Below, one piece after another: positions 17,457-26,360 of a DNA stretch of 41,560 nt. The translations under genes were made by a program, and so were the position numbers. A model generated the notes under the pieces. The model worked only from the letters and a program-made list of their open reading frames with translations. It did no database searches and was not told where the DNA came from. The stretch lies in assembly GCA_031283445.1 (NCBI GenBank), contig JAITBT010000068.1, positions 1-41,560 of the forward strand, written 5' to 3'. This stretch comes from Holosporaceae bacterium. GTDB taxonomy: Bacteria; Pseudomonadota; Alphaproteobacteria; UBA3830. Each line of letters opens with the position of its first letter. Position 1 is the stretch's first letter.

Positions 17457-18918
17457 TCATTTTGCTAAACCTTTCAATCGCTTTGATTGTATCAAATGCT
17501 TTGCTCAATTGATAATCCTTATCTCGTCTTTCCTTTATAGATAATTTGCGATAGATCAATTCTTGATCCTCTTTCACTTCACTTTTCTTTTCCTTTTTCT
17601 TTCCTAGATCTTCGATAGCTTTTTTATTTTTGGCGTCCGAAATTTTTTTATTCCGAGCTTTTTTATCCGCATCCAGTGCATTGCTGAGCGATTCTTCCCG
17701 AATAATAAATAAATTGTCTGGTTTGTCTATTAAAGCATCCTCCGCCAGGATATCCGGTTCAATGCCGTTGGCTTGGATGCATTCGCCGCTGGGTGTATAG
17801 TATTTTGCTACCGTAAATCTTATAGCAGATTTCTCTGATAACGAGACCACTTTTTGTACTGATCCTTTCCCGAAAGATCTTGTACCTACAATTATCGCTC
17901 TTCCATTATCCCTTAATGCTCCGGCTACAATTTCTGGAGCTGAGGCTGTTCCACTGTTTATTAATATAACTAGCGGTAAGCCTTTTGTTAAATCTCCAGC
18001 GCTCGCAAAAAATTCTTTAGTGTTTTCCGGAGTTCGACCTTTTGTTGAAACGATCTTTCCACCATTCAGAAAAATATTCGAAACGGTTACAGCTTCCTCT
18101 AGTAATCCGCCGGGATTATTTCTTAGATCCAAGATAATTCCACTCATATTACGACTTTCGCGGAGGAATTTTTTTATGTCTTTTGTAGTATTTTTATCAA
18201 AAGTAGAGACTCTGATATAACCAATGTTATCCAAAACTTCTGCCTTAACAGATTGTACTTTTATAAGATCCCGTTCAATTTCAAGATCAAATGGGACTTT
18301 ATCATCGCGCTTTATCTTTAATTTTACCTTCGTTTTAGGTTTTCCCCTCAGTTTTTCTAGAACCTCTTCTACAGTTATTCCATTTATGCATTCGTCATCT
18401 ATGTATATTATAAGATCCCCGCTTTTAATTCCGGCCTTGTAGGCTGGAGTATCATCAACGGGGGAAATAATTCGGATAAAACCGTCATCTATCGCTATTT
18501 CAATTCCCAGGCCTCCGAACTCGCCATCCGTTTGGTTTTTTAACGCGGCAAATGCTTTTTCATTTAGGTAAGAAGTGTGTGGATCCAGGGCCGCCAGCAT
18601 GCCGGCTATGGCTTTTTCTGTTATTTCACATTCCGATAAATTGTTGACGTATTCTGTGCGTATTAGGTTGAATATCATTTGTATATAAACAGCATGCTGC
18701 ATTTCTGGTAGAACATTTTTCTTAATCTCTTCCGGTATAACGATGGAACATTTCTCTCCATTTTCATAATTCTTTTTTTTCAGATCCTTTTCTGATTTTC
18801 CTAAGTCTTTGACAGCTGTATTTTCATCAACAATTTCTTGCTTTGAGCTTTTGCTTTCACAAATTCTAGAGGAACAAATTTCCAACAATATTATGCTATA
18901 AAATGCAAAAACTCTCAT
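17428..18918 (-). CDS. ctpA: Carboxyl-terminal processing protease (S41)
   Basis: Periplasmic serine protease with a Ser-Lys dyad. I chose the ATG at 18918-18916: GAGAAG lies 7 nt upstream, and the next residues form a signal peptide (MRVFAFYSIILLEICSSRIC). The frame is open 14 codons further, but that part overlaps envC. The ~496-aa product shows the N-terminal S41 region (AIAGMLAALDPHTSYLN), a PDZ domain (GGLGIEIAIDDGFIRIISP), and the catalytic segments NSGTASAPEIVAGAL and SFGKGSVQKVV. The lysine-rich tail is longer than usual. It starts 2 nt after the envC stop. Confidence 0.96.
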   Translation of the reverse strand: MRVFAFYSIILLEICSSRICESKSSKQEIVDENTAVKDLGKSEKDLKKKNYENGEKCSIVIPEEIKKNVLPEMQHAVYIQMIFNLIRTEYVNNLSECEITEKAIAGMLAALDPHTSYLNEKAFAALKNQTDGEFGGLGIEIAIDDGFIRIISPVDDTPAYKAGIKSGDLIIYIDDECINGITVEEVLEKLRGKPKTKVKLKIKRDDKVPFDLEIERDLIKVQSVKAEVLDNIGYIRVSTFDKNTTKDIKKFLRESRNMSGIILDLRNNPGGLLEEAVTVSNIFLNGGKIVSTKGRTPENTKEFFASAGDLTKGLPLVILINSGTASAPEIVAGALRDNGRAIIVGTRSFGKGSVQKVVSLSEKSAIRFTVAKYYTPSGECIQANGIEPDILAEDALIDKPDNLFIIREESLSNALDADKKARNKKISDAKNKKAIEDLGKKKEKKSEVKEDQELIYRKLSIKERRDKDYQLSKAFDTIKAIERFSKMNEKKANGEK

Positions 18919-18920
18919 TG

Positions 18921-19949
18921 CTAATCTTCTCCTTTTTTTTCTTTTGTTTCTGGCAACCATCGATGTGGATCAAGAGATTCACCAAGCTTTTTTACTTCAA
19001 TTTTTATTATTGGACAATTTTCTTCATTCATTTTTCCAACATAATCTCCAATTTCTACTATGTCTCCGATCTTGGAAAAAAGAGTATCCACTCCGTATAA
19101 GTATACTCTATATTCACCACTGCTGATGATTAGTATATTTCCGTGATTTAAAAATTTTCCAGAGAATACAACTAAACCTTTGGCCGGAGAAGTTACTAGA
19201 GCTTTGGGATGCGTTTCAATAGCGATATAGCATGTTATGTCTCCATTTGCATCTTTATCTCCAAATTCTTTTACAACCTTCCCAACGACCGGGTAGGTAA
19301 GAGCTAAATCCGTAGCTTTTTGGGTGTTTTTTAGTACTCCGACCACATTCTCCGCTTCCAGCTCTGCGTCCAATTCCTCTAAAGATTCTGATCTTGTTGC
19401 CAAATGTTGAGCAACATCATTTTGAATTATATTCTCTTCCCGTGTGCGAGATAGTTCCAGTGCCTTATTTTCTATTTCTTTCGACAACTTTTCATGTTCT
19501 GCTATTATTGTTACGAGTTCATGGACCTTTTTTTGTTTTTTCTTTTTTAGTTTTGCTATTTCTGCTTTATTCTTTTTCAATTGAGTACTAATGTATCTGA
19601 AATACAAAGCGAAGTTTTTAATAACAACTGAGCATTTTATGAAATCATTTCTATTATCCACCTGGTTCAAAACCAATAAATCCGAAAAACGCTGTATATC
19701 TAATAAGACAGTAAAACATCTTGTAATGATTTCATAGATATTTCGAATAATGGGAGAAGAAATCTTCTCTCCCCGACTAATGCAATCTATCTCTGATTGT
19801 AACTCTTCAATTTTTTTTTCAAGCTCTTGTCCTTTCTGGCAGAGCTCTCGCATTTCCTGTGGCACAGATTCCGGTCTTTTAGAGCCAGCTGCGATACTAT
19901 ATGAAACAATAGAAAAAAATAATATCGAAGCTAATGAGCATTTATTCAT
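18921..19949 (-). CDS. envC: Murein hydrolase activator EnvC-like protein
   Basis: The 342-aa product has a signal peptide (MNKCSLASILFFSIVSYSIAA), a long coiled coil (about 35-215, rich in Glu and Lys), and a C-terminal LytM/M23-like domain (about 230-335: VTSPAKGLVVFSGKFLNHGNILII, EYRVYLYGVDTLF, GESLDPHRWLP). The zinc ligands of active M23 enzymes are missing: no HxxxD, and the late HxH is replaced by IIKIEVK. This matches EnvC, which activates amidases and does not cut itself. FtsEX, its known partner, is encoded at 9887-11480. The start overlaps the ugd stop (ATGA), and ctpA follows 2 nt later. Confidence 0.9.
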   Translation of the reverse strand: MNKCSLASILFFSIVSYSIAAGSKRPESVPQEMRELCQKGQELEKKIEELQSEIDCISRGEKISSPIIRNIYEIITRCFTVLLDIQRFSDLLVLNQVDNRNDFIKCSVVIKNFALYFRYISTQLKKNKAEIAKLKKKKQKKVHELVTIIAEHEKLSKEIENKALELSRTREENIIQNDVAQHLATRSESLEELDAELEAENVVGVLKNTQKATDLALTYPVVGKVVKEFGDKDANGDITCYIAIETHPKALVTSPAKGLVVFSGKFLNHGNILIISSGEYRVYLYGVDTLFSKIGDIVEIGDYVGKMNEENCPIIKIEVKKLGESLDPHRWLPETKEKKGED

Positions 19950-21280
19950 TGGGTTGTAATTTCTTCGATAGATTTTAGCTTTTTAAAACACCGTCCGACG
20001 GAGTAATAATTAAATCCAGAAGCACTCGCCTCTGGTAGGGTATAAATATTGCGAAGATCAATTAACAATGGATTTTTTACTCTACGGTTTAATTCTTGCA
20101 GATTTAGAGCTCTAAATTCGCTCCAATCCGTTAGGATAATTATTACATCTGCTTCATTGCAATTATCATAGGCATTATCATTGAATTTCAGACTCGAAAA
20201 TATTTGTTTGGCCTGATCGGAAAAAGATGGGTCGTAGATTTGAATATTTGCTCCGCGTTCTAGCAATGCATTAATTATTCCTATACTAGGACTGTCTCGC
20301 ATATCATCCGTATCGGCTTTAAAAGTAACACCTAATATGGAAATATTCTTTCCTTTTACATTATTATCACAGGCTAAAAGAATTTTTTCTACCATTCGGA
20401 TTAATCTATTATTGTTGGATTTTATGGTTTCCTTCACTAGTGATAAATTCACTCCCCTTTTTTGGGCAAAATTTTGCAATGCAGATGTATCTTTCGGGAA
20501 ACAGGAGCCACCGTAGCCAGGCCCCGCTTGTAAGAATTTATCTCCAATCCTTTTATCCAGCCCCATCGCTAGTGCCACATCGTTAACATCAGCGCCGCAG
20601 GATTCGCATAAATCCGCTATTTCATTTATAAATGTAACTTTCATGGCCAGGAATGCGTTGGATGCATACTTAGATAGCTCAGCTGTTTCCGGACTTGTGA
20701 ATACAATGGGAATGTTAAACACGTAGAGAGGGCGATATACCTGCGATAGTATTTTTTTAGCTTTTTTGCTCTGAACGCCGAGGATTACTCGATCCGGGTG
20801 CATAAAATCCGCAATGGCCGCTCCTTCTTTTAGAAATTCCGGATTGAAGGCAACATCGATATCAGTTCCTTTGTCAGACAGAAATTTTTTTATTGCAGTT
20901 GTAGTTCCTACTGGAACTGTGGATTTAATTACCAAAACGGCATTTTTGTTTATGCACGAGGATATTTCATCTACTGCCGTGTACACACAAGATAAATCTG
21001 CGCTGCCATCCAATTTACTTGGAGTTCCGACGGCAATAAAAACAATGTCTGCATCTGCAACACTGCTTTTCATGTCTACTGAAAATATAAGACGCTTCGC
21101 CTGGGAATTTTTTTGTATTAATTTATCCAAACCCGGCTCGTATATAGGAACTTTCCCGCTGCGAAGTTCTTTTATTTTGGAAACATCATTATCGACGCAT
21201 ATTACATTAAATCCAAATTCAGAAAAACAAACTCCGGACACTAATCCAACATATCCTGTTCCGATAACAGCAATTTTCAT
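19946..21280 (-). CDS. ugd: UDP-glucose 6-dehydrogenase
   Basis: Oxidises UDP-glucose to UDP-glucuronate with NAD+, for surface polysaccharide. The 444-aa product has the NAD loop GTGYVGLVSG at its N-terminus, the catalytic cysteine in GPGYGGSCFPKDTSAL, the middle helix block, and the C-terminal UDP-binding domain (SILGVTFKADTDDMRDSPS). Full length for the family. It overlaps galU by 4 nt, and galU makes its substrate, so the pair forms a two-step path from glucose-1-phosphate. Confidence 0.97.
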   Translation of the reverse strand: MKIAVIGTGYVGLVSGVCFSEFGFNVICVDNDVSKIKELRSGKVPIYEPGLDKLIQKNSQAKRLIFSVDMKSSVADADIVFIAVGTPSKLDGSADLSCVYTAVDEISSCINKNAVLVIKSTVPVGTTTAIKKFLSDKGTDIDVAFNPEFLKEGAAIADFMHPDRVILGVQSKKAKKILSQVYRPLYVFNIPIVFTSPETAELSKYASNAFLAMKVTFINEIADLCESCGADVNDVALAMGLDKRIGDKFLQAGPGYGGSCFPKDTSALQNFAQKRGVNLSLVKETIKSNNNRLIRMVEKILLACDNNVKGKNISILGVTFKADTDDMRDSPSIGIINALLERGANIQIYDPSFSDQAKQIFSSLKFNDNAYDNCNEADVIIILTDWSEFRALNLQELNRRVKNPLLIDLRNIYTLPEASASGFNYYSVGRCFKKLKSIEEITTQ

Positions 21281-22089
21281 CTTTGTTCCTCATAAAAATT
21301 CTTTATTATATGATGAAGAGTTTTATCTTGATTAGCGACATTCAAAATTGCCGAAAGCAACCCTTCCTTTGAGCCGCAGTCAAACCTTTTCCCCTCGAAC
21401 TTAAATCCTACCAATCCATGGGATGGAATCATCCGCAGAAGAGCGTCTGTCAACTGTATCTCGCCACCGGTACCAGGTTTCAAATTTTCTAGGATGCAAA
21501 AAATTTCATGAGATAGCAGATATCGTCCAACTATTGCATAGGTAGATTTCGCATCTTTTATAGATGGCTTTTCATCTACAGACTTTGCAACTAGTAGCTT
21601 GTTCATTTCGCGATCCACATCCAGTATTCCATATTTATCCACATCCTGGGGAGCTACGCTTACGGTAGCTACCATATTGGATCCGTCGTAGCATTTAATC
21701 ATTTCGCTCAGGCAAGATTTACTATGGAGAATGAAATCATCTGCCGACATAACGGCGAATGGTTCATTCCCTATTAAATTTTTTGCGCACAAGACAGCAT
21801 GGCCCAATCCAAGAGGCTCGTTTTGGCGCACGTAACAGACGCTTCCGATTTTTATATCAAAGTATTCCGAATGGGCAAACATATAATCGAAATAGTCTTC
21901 TATGGAGTCTTTTCCATGCCGCGTTACGAAAATAAATTTTTCTATTCCTGCCGCCATAGCTTCTTCAAAAGCATAATGAATTAATGGCTTATCCATTATC
22001 CCTAGCATTTCTTTTGGTATAGCCCTCGTTATGGGAAAAAATCTTTTTCCCAGGCCTCCGACCGGAAATACCACCTTACTAATTTTCAT
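21277..22089 (-). CDS. galU: UTP--glucose-1-phosphate uridylyltransferase
   Basis: Makes UDP-glucose from UTP and glucose-1-phosphate. The chosen ATG (22089-22087) has AGGA nine bases upstream and gives 270 aa; the frame is open 19 codons further but that extension is not family-like. Motifs: KVVFPVGGLGKRFFPITRAI (nucleotide loop; a slight variant of the usual AGLGTR), PKEMLGIMDKPLIHYAFEEA, GLGHAVLCAK, AVMSADDFI and GTGGEIQLTDAL. It overlaps ugd (ATGA). Pgi at 30354 is in the same window, but a phosphoglucomutase was not seen. Confidence 0.96.
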   Translation of the reverse strand: MKISKVVFPVGGLGKRFFPITRAIPKEMLGIMDKPLIHYAFEEAMAAGIEKFIFVTRHGKDSIEDYFDYMFAHSEYFDIKIGSVCYVRQNEPLGLGHAVLCAKNLIGNEPFAVMSADDFILHSKSCLSEMIKCYDGSNMVATVSVAPQDVDKYGILDVDREMNKLLVAKSVDEKPSIKDAKSTYAIVGRYLLSHEIFCILENLKPGTGGEIQLTDALLRMIPSHGLVGFKFEGKRFDCGSKEGLLSAILNVANQDKTLHHIIKNFYEEQR

Positions 22090-22160
22090 AAGTATTTTTC
22101 CTAAAACAATTGTACATATAATATATTGATATGTCTGAGCAATCAATAAGTGCGAAGCTA

Positions 22161-23375
22161 TTATTGGTTATACAATTGGCCACAGATTTGTTGTTTCGCA
22201 ACAAAAAATCTCATGTGGTCACGGACGTTATGTACGCGCAGATAATCTATTTTTTTCATGGCAGCAAAATCCGAGATGGCGATGGTCTCGATGTCTCTAT
22301 TTTCTGTTAAAGTATTGGAAAAACTCGAAATAAATGTTTTTCTAGAGTGAGCAAATAATATTTCATGGCCCATATCTTTAATTTGAGAAATATTCTTGAT
22401 TATCTCGATATTTTCTCTTTTGCTTTTGGCAAATCCAATGCCTGGATCGAGTAGTATATTTTCTTTTTTTATACCGAGATTTTGCAAGTAGCCTGTTTGA
22501 TTTTTTAGCCAGGAAATATTCATGCCATGAAGCATTACCACCAGCTTTGCATTATTGTCTGCAATCATTTTAATTGTATCAATATTTAGCTGAGATTTTA
22601 CGTCATTTATCCATTTTATATCATATTTTTTTATTAAGTATTTTATTACATCATCAAAATAAGTATCTACGCCTATCATGTCCATATTTTCGATTCGCTC
22701 CAAAATTTTATCAAGGCGAGCAATTTCTTCAGAGGGAGGAATTTCCACATATCCGGGACGCGTCGATTGCGCTCCCAACTCTATCACGCTTGCTCCTTCA
22801 TCATATAGCTCTTTTATTCGGCCGATGGCATTGGTGGAATCAAAATATTTTCCGCCGTCCGAGAAGGAGTCCGGAGTTACGTTTACAATTCCCACAAATT
22901 TTGGATTCAATGTGAAATAATTTAAAGCATTATAATTAATTGTATCCAGTTTTTGATCTGGTGAAATTTTGTATTCGACGCTTTCCAAAAGATATTGCAG
23001 AAAATCTCTATTTCTTATTTCTCGGTGTGGAATAGAAAGTTTTTCCGTATCAATTCTTTTACTATCATAGTCGATAATGTCGATGTCGATGATTCGGGGA
23101 GACCATGGTGGTGCATTAACGTCTCGCCCCATTTGCTTTTCTAGATTTTTTATGTGTTTCAGAAGGGAAAAAGGATCTAGTTGGGAATTTCCAGTAATTA
23201 TCATATTTAAGTATGGACGATCCCAATTGTCCGGAGCGCTTGGCGGTAAAATAGCGGCAGTTTCCAAAACTAGAGAGGTCATTCTACTATTAAAAAACTC
23301 TGTCAACCGAGATATTGCAGTTCTTAAATTGAGGAATCTGTTCCCGAGATTTGTGCCTAGAGCCAAATAAATCAT
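22161..23375 (-). CDS. Bifunctional HPPK-dihydropteroate synthase (FolK-FolP fusion)
   Basis: Two successive steps of folate synthesis in one 404-aa chain. Residues 1-150 form HPPK (FolK): YLALGTNLGNRFLNLRTAI, RPYLNMIITG, and SPRIIDIDIIDYD with HREIRNRDFLQYLLES. Residues 160-404 form dihydropteroate synthase: VGIVNVTPDSFSDGGKYFD, GAQSTRPGY, DTYFDDVIKY, WINDVKSQL, VVMLHGMN, LLDPGIGFAKSKREN and FAHSRKTFI. Both active-site sets look intact. folB lies 4 nt upstream, so three folate steps are adjacent. galU follows after 71 nt. Confidence 0.95.
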   Translation of the reverse strand: MIYLALGTNLGNRFLNLRTAISRLTEFFNSRMTSLVLETAAILPPSAPDNWDRPYLNMIITGNSQLDPFSLLKHIKNLEKQMGRDVNAPPWSPRIIDIDIIDYDSKRIDTEKLSIPHREIRNRDFLQYLLESVEYKISPDQKLDTINYNALNYFTLNPKFVGIVNVTPDSFSDGGKYFDSTNAIGRIKELYDEGASVIELGAQSTRPGYVEIPPSEEIARLDKILERIENMDMIGVDTYFDDVIKYLIKKYDIKWINDVKSQLNIDTIKMIADNNAKLVVMLHGMNISWLKNQTGYLQNLGIKKENILLDPGIGFAKSKRENIEIIKNISQIKDMGHEILFAHSRKTFISSFSNTLTENRDIETIAISDFAAMKKIDYLRVHNVRDHMRFFVAKQQICGQLYNQ

Positions 23376-23379
23376 TTCT

Positions 23380-23748
23380 TTACCAATCCGAACAAATAAA
23401 TGATGCGCTCCCTAAATTGTCAATCGGTGGTGCTGTTTTTATTACCTCAATGCGTTTCAGTATCGATGAGTCGCCTAAATATGAGGATATTTCATCATAT
23501 AAAAATTGAGTCATTCTTTCTAATAAATTGAATTTTGCATTCCGCAGTCTAGTGTCTAGAAAATTTATCAACTTTGCGTAACAAATAGTTTCATCGATGT
23601 CATCCGCACAACAAGCCTTGTTTTTTTTCGAAAAACGCAGGCAAATATTTATGATAACTTTGCGTTTTTTATGTTTTTCAGAATCGTCATTTCCCAAGAT
23701 GACGTACATTTCATAATTGGTAATGTTTAATTGCTTTATCATGCTCAA
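23380..23748 (-). CDS. folB: Dihydroneopterin aldolase
   Basis: Converts dihydroneopterin to hydroxymethyl-dihydropterin, the substrate of FolK next door. The 122-aa product has the FolB size and layout: MYVILGNDDSEKHKKRKV, where the Glu fits the conserved active-site position, IINICLRFS, DDIDETICYAKL, and the C-terminal catalytic Lys in RIEVIKTAPPIDNLGSASF. The start is TTG (23748) with AGG nine bases upstream, or the ATG two codons on. It lies between trmD and folKP, a few nt from each. Confidence 0.9.
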   Translation of the reverse strand: MSMIKQLNITNYEMYVILGNDDSEKHKKRKVIINICLRFSKKNKACCADDIDETICYAKLINFLDTRLRNAKFNLLERMTQFLYDEISSYLGDSSILKRIEVIKTAPPIDNLGSASFICSDW

Positions 23749-23758
23749 AATCTAACAC

Positions 23759-24460
23759 CTAGGATTTTATCTTTTTTTCGACATACTTCGCCCACAAATC
23801 CGCACGCTTTTTTATAGTAATTTCTTTTGATTGGCGCAATCTATATTCGAAAATTTTCCGATGGTCGCCGGATAGTAAAATTTCAGGAACAGATCGGCCG
23901 TTAAAAATAGTAGGCCTAGTATATTGATTGTACTCTAGCAAATTATTTTGAAAAGAATCGTTTTCTGTTGAGTTATTATTTCCCACAACATCCGGTAAAA
24001 GACGAACGCATCCTTCGATAATCATCATGGCGACGATTTCTCCTCCTAGCAGCACGAAATCCCCTGCTGAGATTTCTTCCATTTCATAAAAATCTATAAT
24101 TCTTTGGTCTACGCCTTCATACCTACCGCACAGCATCGTTACGCCCGGCAATTCGCTAATTTCCTGCAGATCCGACTGTCTAATACGTTTTCCTCGGGGG
24201 GAAAAATAAATTCTTCTCCACTTTTTTTCACTGTCCGAAAGAGTTTCAAAAGCTTTTTCAAAGATAAAAGAAGATAGAATCATACCAGCACCGCCGCCGT
24301 AGGGAGCCGAATCGATGCGGTCTGATTTTATTGGAAATTTTCTCAAGTCTATTAGGTTTAAGTTCCATTTTTTTTGATCGTAAGCTCTTTTTAAGATAGA
24401 AACTCCGAGATTTCCGGGAAAAGCATCGGGGAAAGCTGTAAAAACATTTGCTTGCCACAT
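23759..24460 (-). CDS. trmD: tRNA (guanine-37-N1)-methyltransferase TrmD
   Basis: SPOUT-fold methylase modifying G37 of tRNAs for Leu, Pro and Arg, which prevents frameshifts. The 233-aa product has VFTAFPDAFPG, GGGAGMILSSFIFEKA, the trefoil-knot segment LLCGRYEGVDQRIIDFYEMEEISAGDFVLLGGE and the C-terminal TRPTIFNGRSVPEILLSGDH. Full length. Its ATG overlaps the rimM stop (TGATG). The rpsP-rimM-trmD order is widespread; the usual following gene rplS is not here and folB takes its place. Confidence 0.97.
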   Translation of the reverse strand: MWQANVFTAFPDAFPGNLGVSILKRAYDQKKWNLNLIDLRKFPIKSDRIDSAPYGGGAGMILSSFIFEKAFETLSDSEKKWRRIYFSPRGKRIRQSDLQEISELPGVTMLCGRYEGVDQRIIDFYEMEEISAGDFVLLGGEIVAMMIIEGCVRLLPDVVGNNNSTENDSFQNNLLEYNQYTRPTIFNGRSVPEILLSGDHRKIFEYRLRQSKEITIKKRADLWAKYVEKKIKS

Positions 24461-24939
24461 CAGTTTTTAAATCCATTAAATGCGTCTAATGTCAAGAAAA
24501 TTTCATCTCCGGATGCTGGAAAATTTTCTTCCGTAAAGGGAATTAAGAATTTATCGTTTTTATGAAGAACTTCGATTAAATTGCCTGCACCGAAATTCTT
24601 TACATCGGTTATTCGGCATGTGGCATTTGAGCAGATAACATGCACTTTTCGATCAATTAAATCATGGGGATAAAACTCATTTTTCCCCGTTTGGGGTAGA
24701 TCAATCTTCTTCACATAAAAGAACTCGCCCCTCAGAGTTTCTGCCGAATCTCGAGTATTTATGTTTTCTATTATAATTACGCTCTTACCTTTATTGAGAA
24801 ACTTTAAGACTCGAAAAGAAAACTCCTCTTTATCTTTATTATATATTTTTTTATATATACTCAAATTCCTAGAAAACGAGAAAACACGCACCGCTCCGCC
24901 TACCCCGAAAGCTCCGGCGACACGCAATATTTCTATCAT
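24460..24939 (-). CDS. rimM: Ribosome maturation factor RimM
   Basis: Helps assemble the head of the 30S subunit and binds S19. The 159-aa product has the N-terminal pattern RVAGAFGVGGAVRVFSFS, a middle DSAETLRGEFFYVKKIDLP and a C-terminal PRC-like barrel (YPHDLIDRKVHV, FGAGNLIEVLHKNDKFLIPFT). Length is at the short end of the family. It sits 6 nt after rpsP and overlaps trmD. Confidence 0.95.
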   Translation of the reverse strand: MIEILRVAGAFGVGGAVRVFSFSRNLSIYKKIYNKDKEEFSFRVLKFLNKGKSVIIIENINTRDSAETLRGEFFYVKKIDLPQTGKNEFYPHDLIDRKVHVICSNATCRITDVKNFGAGNLIEVLHKNDKFLIPFTEENFPASGDEIFLTLDAFNGFKN

Positions 24940-24945
24940 TTTCCG

Positions 24946-25305
24946 CTATCCAGCAGAAGGCGTAGGTGCTGCATGCTGTTGCTTCGCCTCCAATCTCTCT
25001 AGTGCTTTCTTCTTTGGTGCTGATTTTTTAGGAGTCTCCCGCACCGATTCCCTTTCGCACAACCCCAATTTATTTAATAATATCGAGACTCTATCGGATA
25101 GCTTGGCACCCACTGAAACCCAATATTTTATTCTATCTGATTTCGCTGAGACACGATCCGGATGTTCTTCGGACAAAAAAGGATTATAGAAACCCACTTT
25201 TTCCAAAAACGCTCCATCCCTAGGATTTCTAGAATCTGTCACTACCATTCTGTAAAATGGCCGTTTTTTCGCTCCTCCTCGAGCCAATCGAATCTTCAAA
25301 GCCAC
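24946..25305 (-). CDS. rpsP: 30S ribosomal protein S16
   Basis: Small-subunit protein needed for 30S assembly. The start is GTG at 25305-25303: GGAG lies 6 nt upstream, and the product then begins [11 protein letters not shown] as in other S16 proteins; an in-frame ATG four codons earlier overlaps that ribosome site. The ~119-aa product has [19 protein letters not shown] and [19 protein letters not shown], then a Lys/Ala-rich tail ([13 protein letters not shown]) seen in alphaproteobacterial S16. ffh, often upstream, is absent. It is the first gene of a long co-directional run. Confidence 0.97.
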   Translation of the reverse strand: MALKIRLARGGAKKRPFYRMVVTDSRNPRDGAFLEKVGFYNPFLSEEHPDRVSAKSDRIKYWVSVGAKLSDRVSILLNKLGLCERESVRETPKKSAPKKKALERLEAKQQHAAPTPSAG

Positions 25306-25334
25306 AAAAATCTCCACTCTTAATAAAACGGCTT

Positions 25335-25363
25335 ATTCTACCAAGACTAGAAATCAAAGTCCA
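25335..25363 (-). promoter_or_regulatory. Promoter of the rpsP run
   Basis: On the minus strand TGGACT (25363-25358) and TAGAAT (25340-25335) are 17 nt apart; four of six and five of six consensus matches. The -10 is about 30 nt before the rpsP GTG. Its -35 resembles that of tRNA-Phe. This should drive rpsP through at least folKP and possibly as far as rppH. Nothing else was seen in the rest of this gap. Confidence 0.5.
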
Positions 25364-25459
25364 GCAGTGAATCTTATAAGAATTATCTAGAGCCTGTAGT
25401 CGTGAAATTTCCCCCTAAAGCATAATGCAGCAAAAAACCGTTAATCAGCTGCTCATATT

Positions 25460-26341
25460 TTATAGTTTTGATTGCTTTATAAAAGTTCTAAAGGTTCCCA
25501 ACAAAATTAAACCTAGCCCGGCGATTATATACATATCCGGAATTTTATCATACAAAAAAAAATCAAATATCGTATTGGGTATTAGCATTACATATCCCGC
25601 AGAAGCCAATTCTGAGCTGGTGGATAATTTAAAGGAATGGACTATAAAATATTGAGCAAATGCTCCAAACAATCCACCAGCGAACAAAACCATTGTATGA
25701 CCTATAGTCATAGAGATTAAAGTAGACCATCCCGCAAAAAAAGATAGTATTATTAAAAACAAATGGTGATAAAAAATTATAGTCAGCTCGCTTTCGGTGG
25801 AGGTTAATTTTTTTACGATCACTTGATTTAGTGCAGCAATAATTGCTCCTGCAACCGCAAACATAATACCCAATTGAAATATTCCTTTTCCGGGACGCAG
25901 AGCCAAACAAATTCCCCCGAATCCCCAAAATACAGCAATAGCATTCTGCATATAAAATTTTTCTTTTAGTATCCAAACGCTCAGCGGGATTACGAAAATA
26001 GCCGTCGTTAATCCAACAACTAAGACATCTATCATCGGTGAATAATTATAGGCGCACATGAAAGAGTAAGTTCCACAGGAAGCTAGAGCAGACCGAAAGA
26101 CATTTTCTTTAATACGTTTTGTTCTCAAAGGGTTAATTCCTCTAAAGAGTGCTAGCAATAAAAATGGAATAAATCTAAAAATTGTGCGAAAAAAAGTAAC
26201 CTGATGCACTCCATAAAGTGGCATAAAGTATTTCATTATTGCATCGGAAAAAGAATAAAGACAAACCCCCGTAATAAAAAAAAGATATCCACGCTTTTTA
26301 CTGTTCATAAACATTTTTATACCGTTCTGAATGTACAGCAT
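25460..26341 (-). CDS. EamA/DMT-family transporter
   Basis: Inner-membrane permease of the drug/metabolite transporter superfamily, with about ten hydrophobic helices in two EamA halves (GYLFFITGVCLYSFSDAIMKYF, VVGLTTAIFVIPLSVWILKEKF, MFAVAGAIIAALNQVIVKKL, ASAGYVMLIPNTIFDFFLYD). The WILKEKF and TSSELASAGYV blocks are typical repeat ends. The substrate cannot be told. The start is uncertain: I chose the ATG at 26341, 19 nt after the gpsA stop with GGAG about 13 nt upstream; a start at 26404 would overlap gpsA by 44 nt, and 26308 is also possible. Confidence 0.85.
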   Translation of the reverse strand: MLYIQNGIKMFMNSKKRGYLFFITGVCLYSFSDAIMKYFMPLYGVHQVTFFRTIFRFIPFLLLALFRGINPLRTKRIKENVFRSALASCGTYSFMCAYNYSPMIDVLVVGLTTAIFVIPLSVWILKEKFYMQNAIAVFWGFGGICLALRPGKGIFQLGIMFAVAGAIIAALNQVIVKKLTSTESELTIIFYHHLFLIILSFFAGWSTLISMTIGHTMVLFAGGLFGAFAQYFIVHSFKLSTSSELASAGYVMLIPNTIFDFFLYDKIPDMYIIAGLGLILLGTFRTFIKQSKL

Positions 26342-26360
26342 AGCATCTTTGTTTCTCCGA

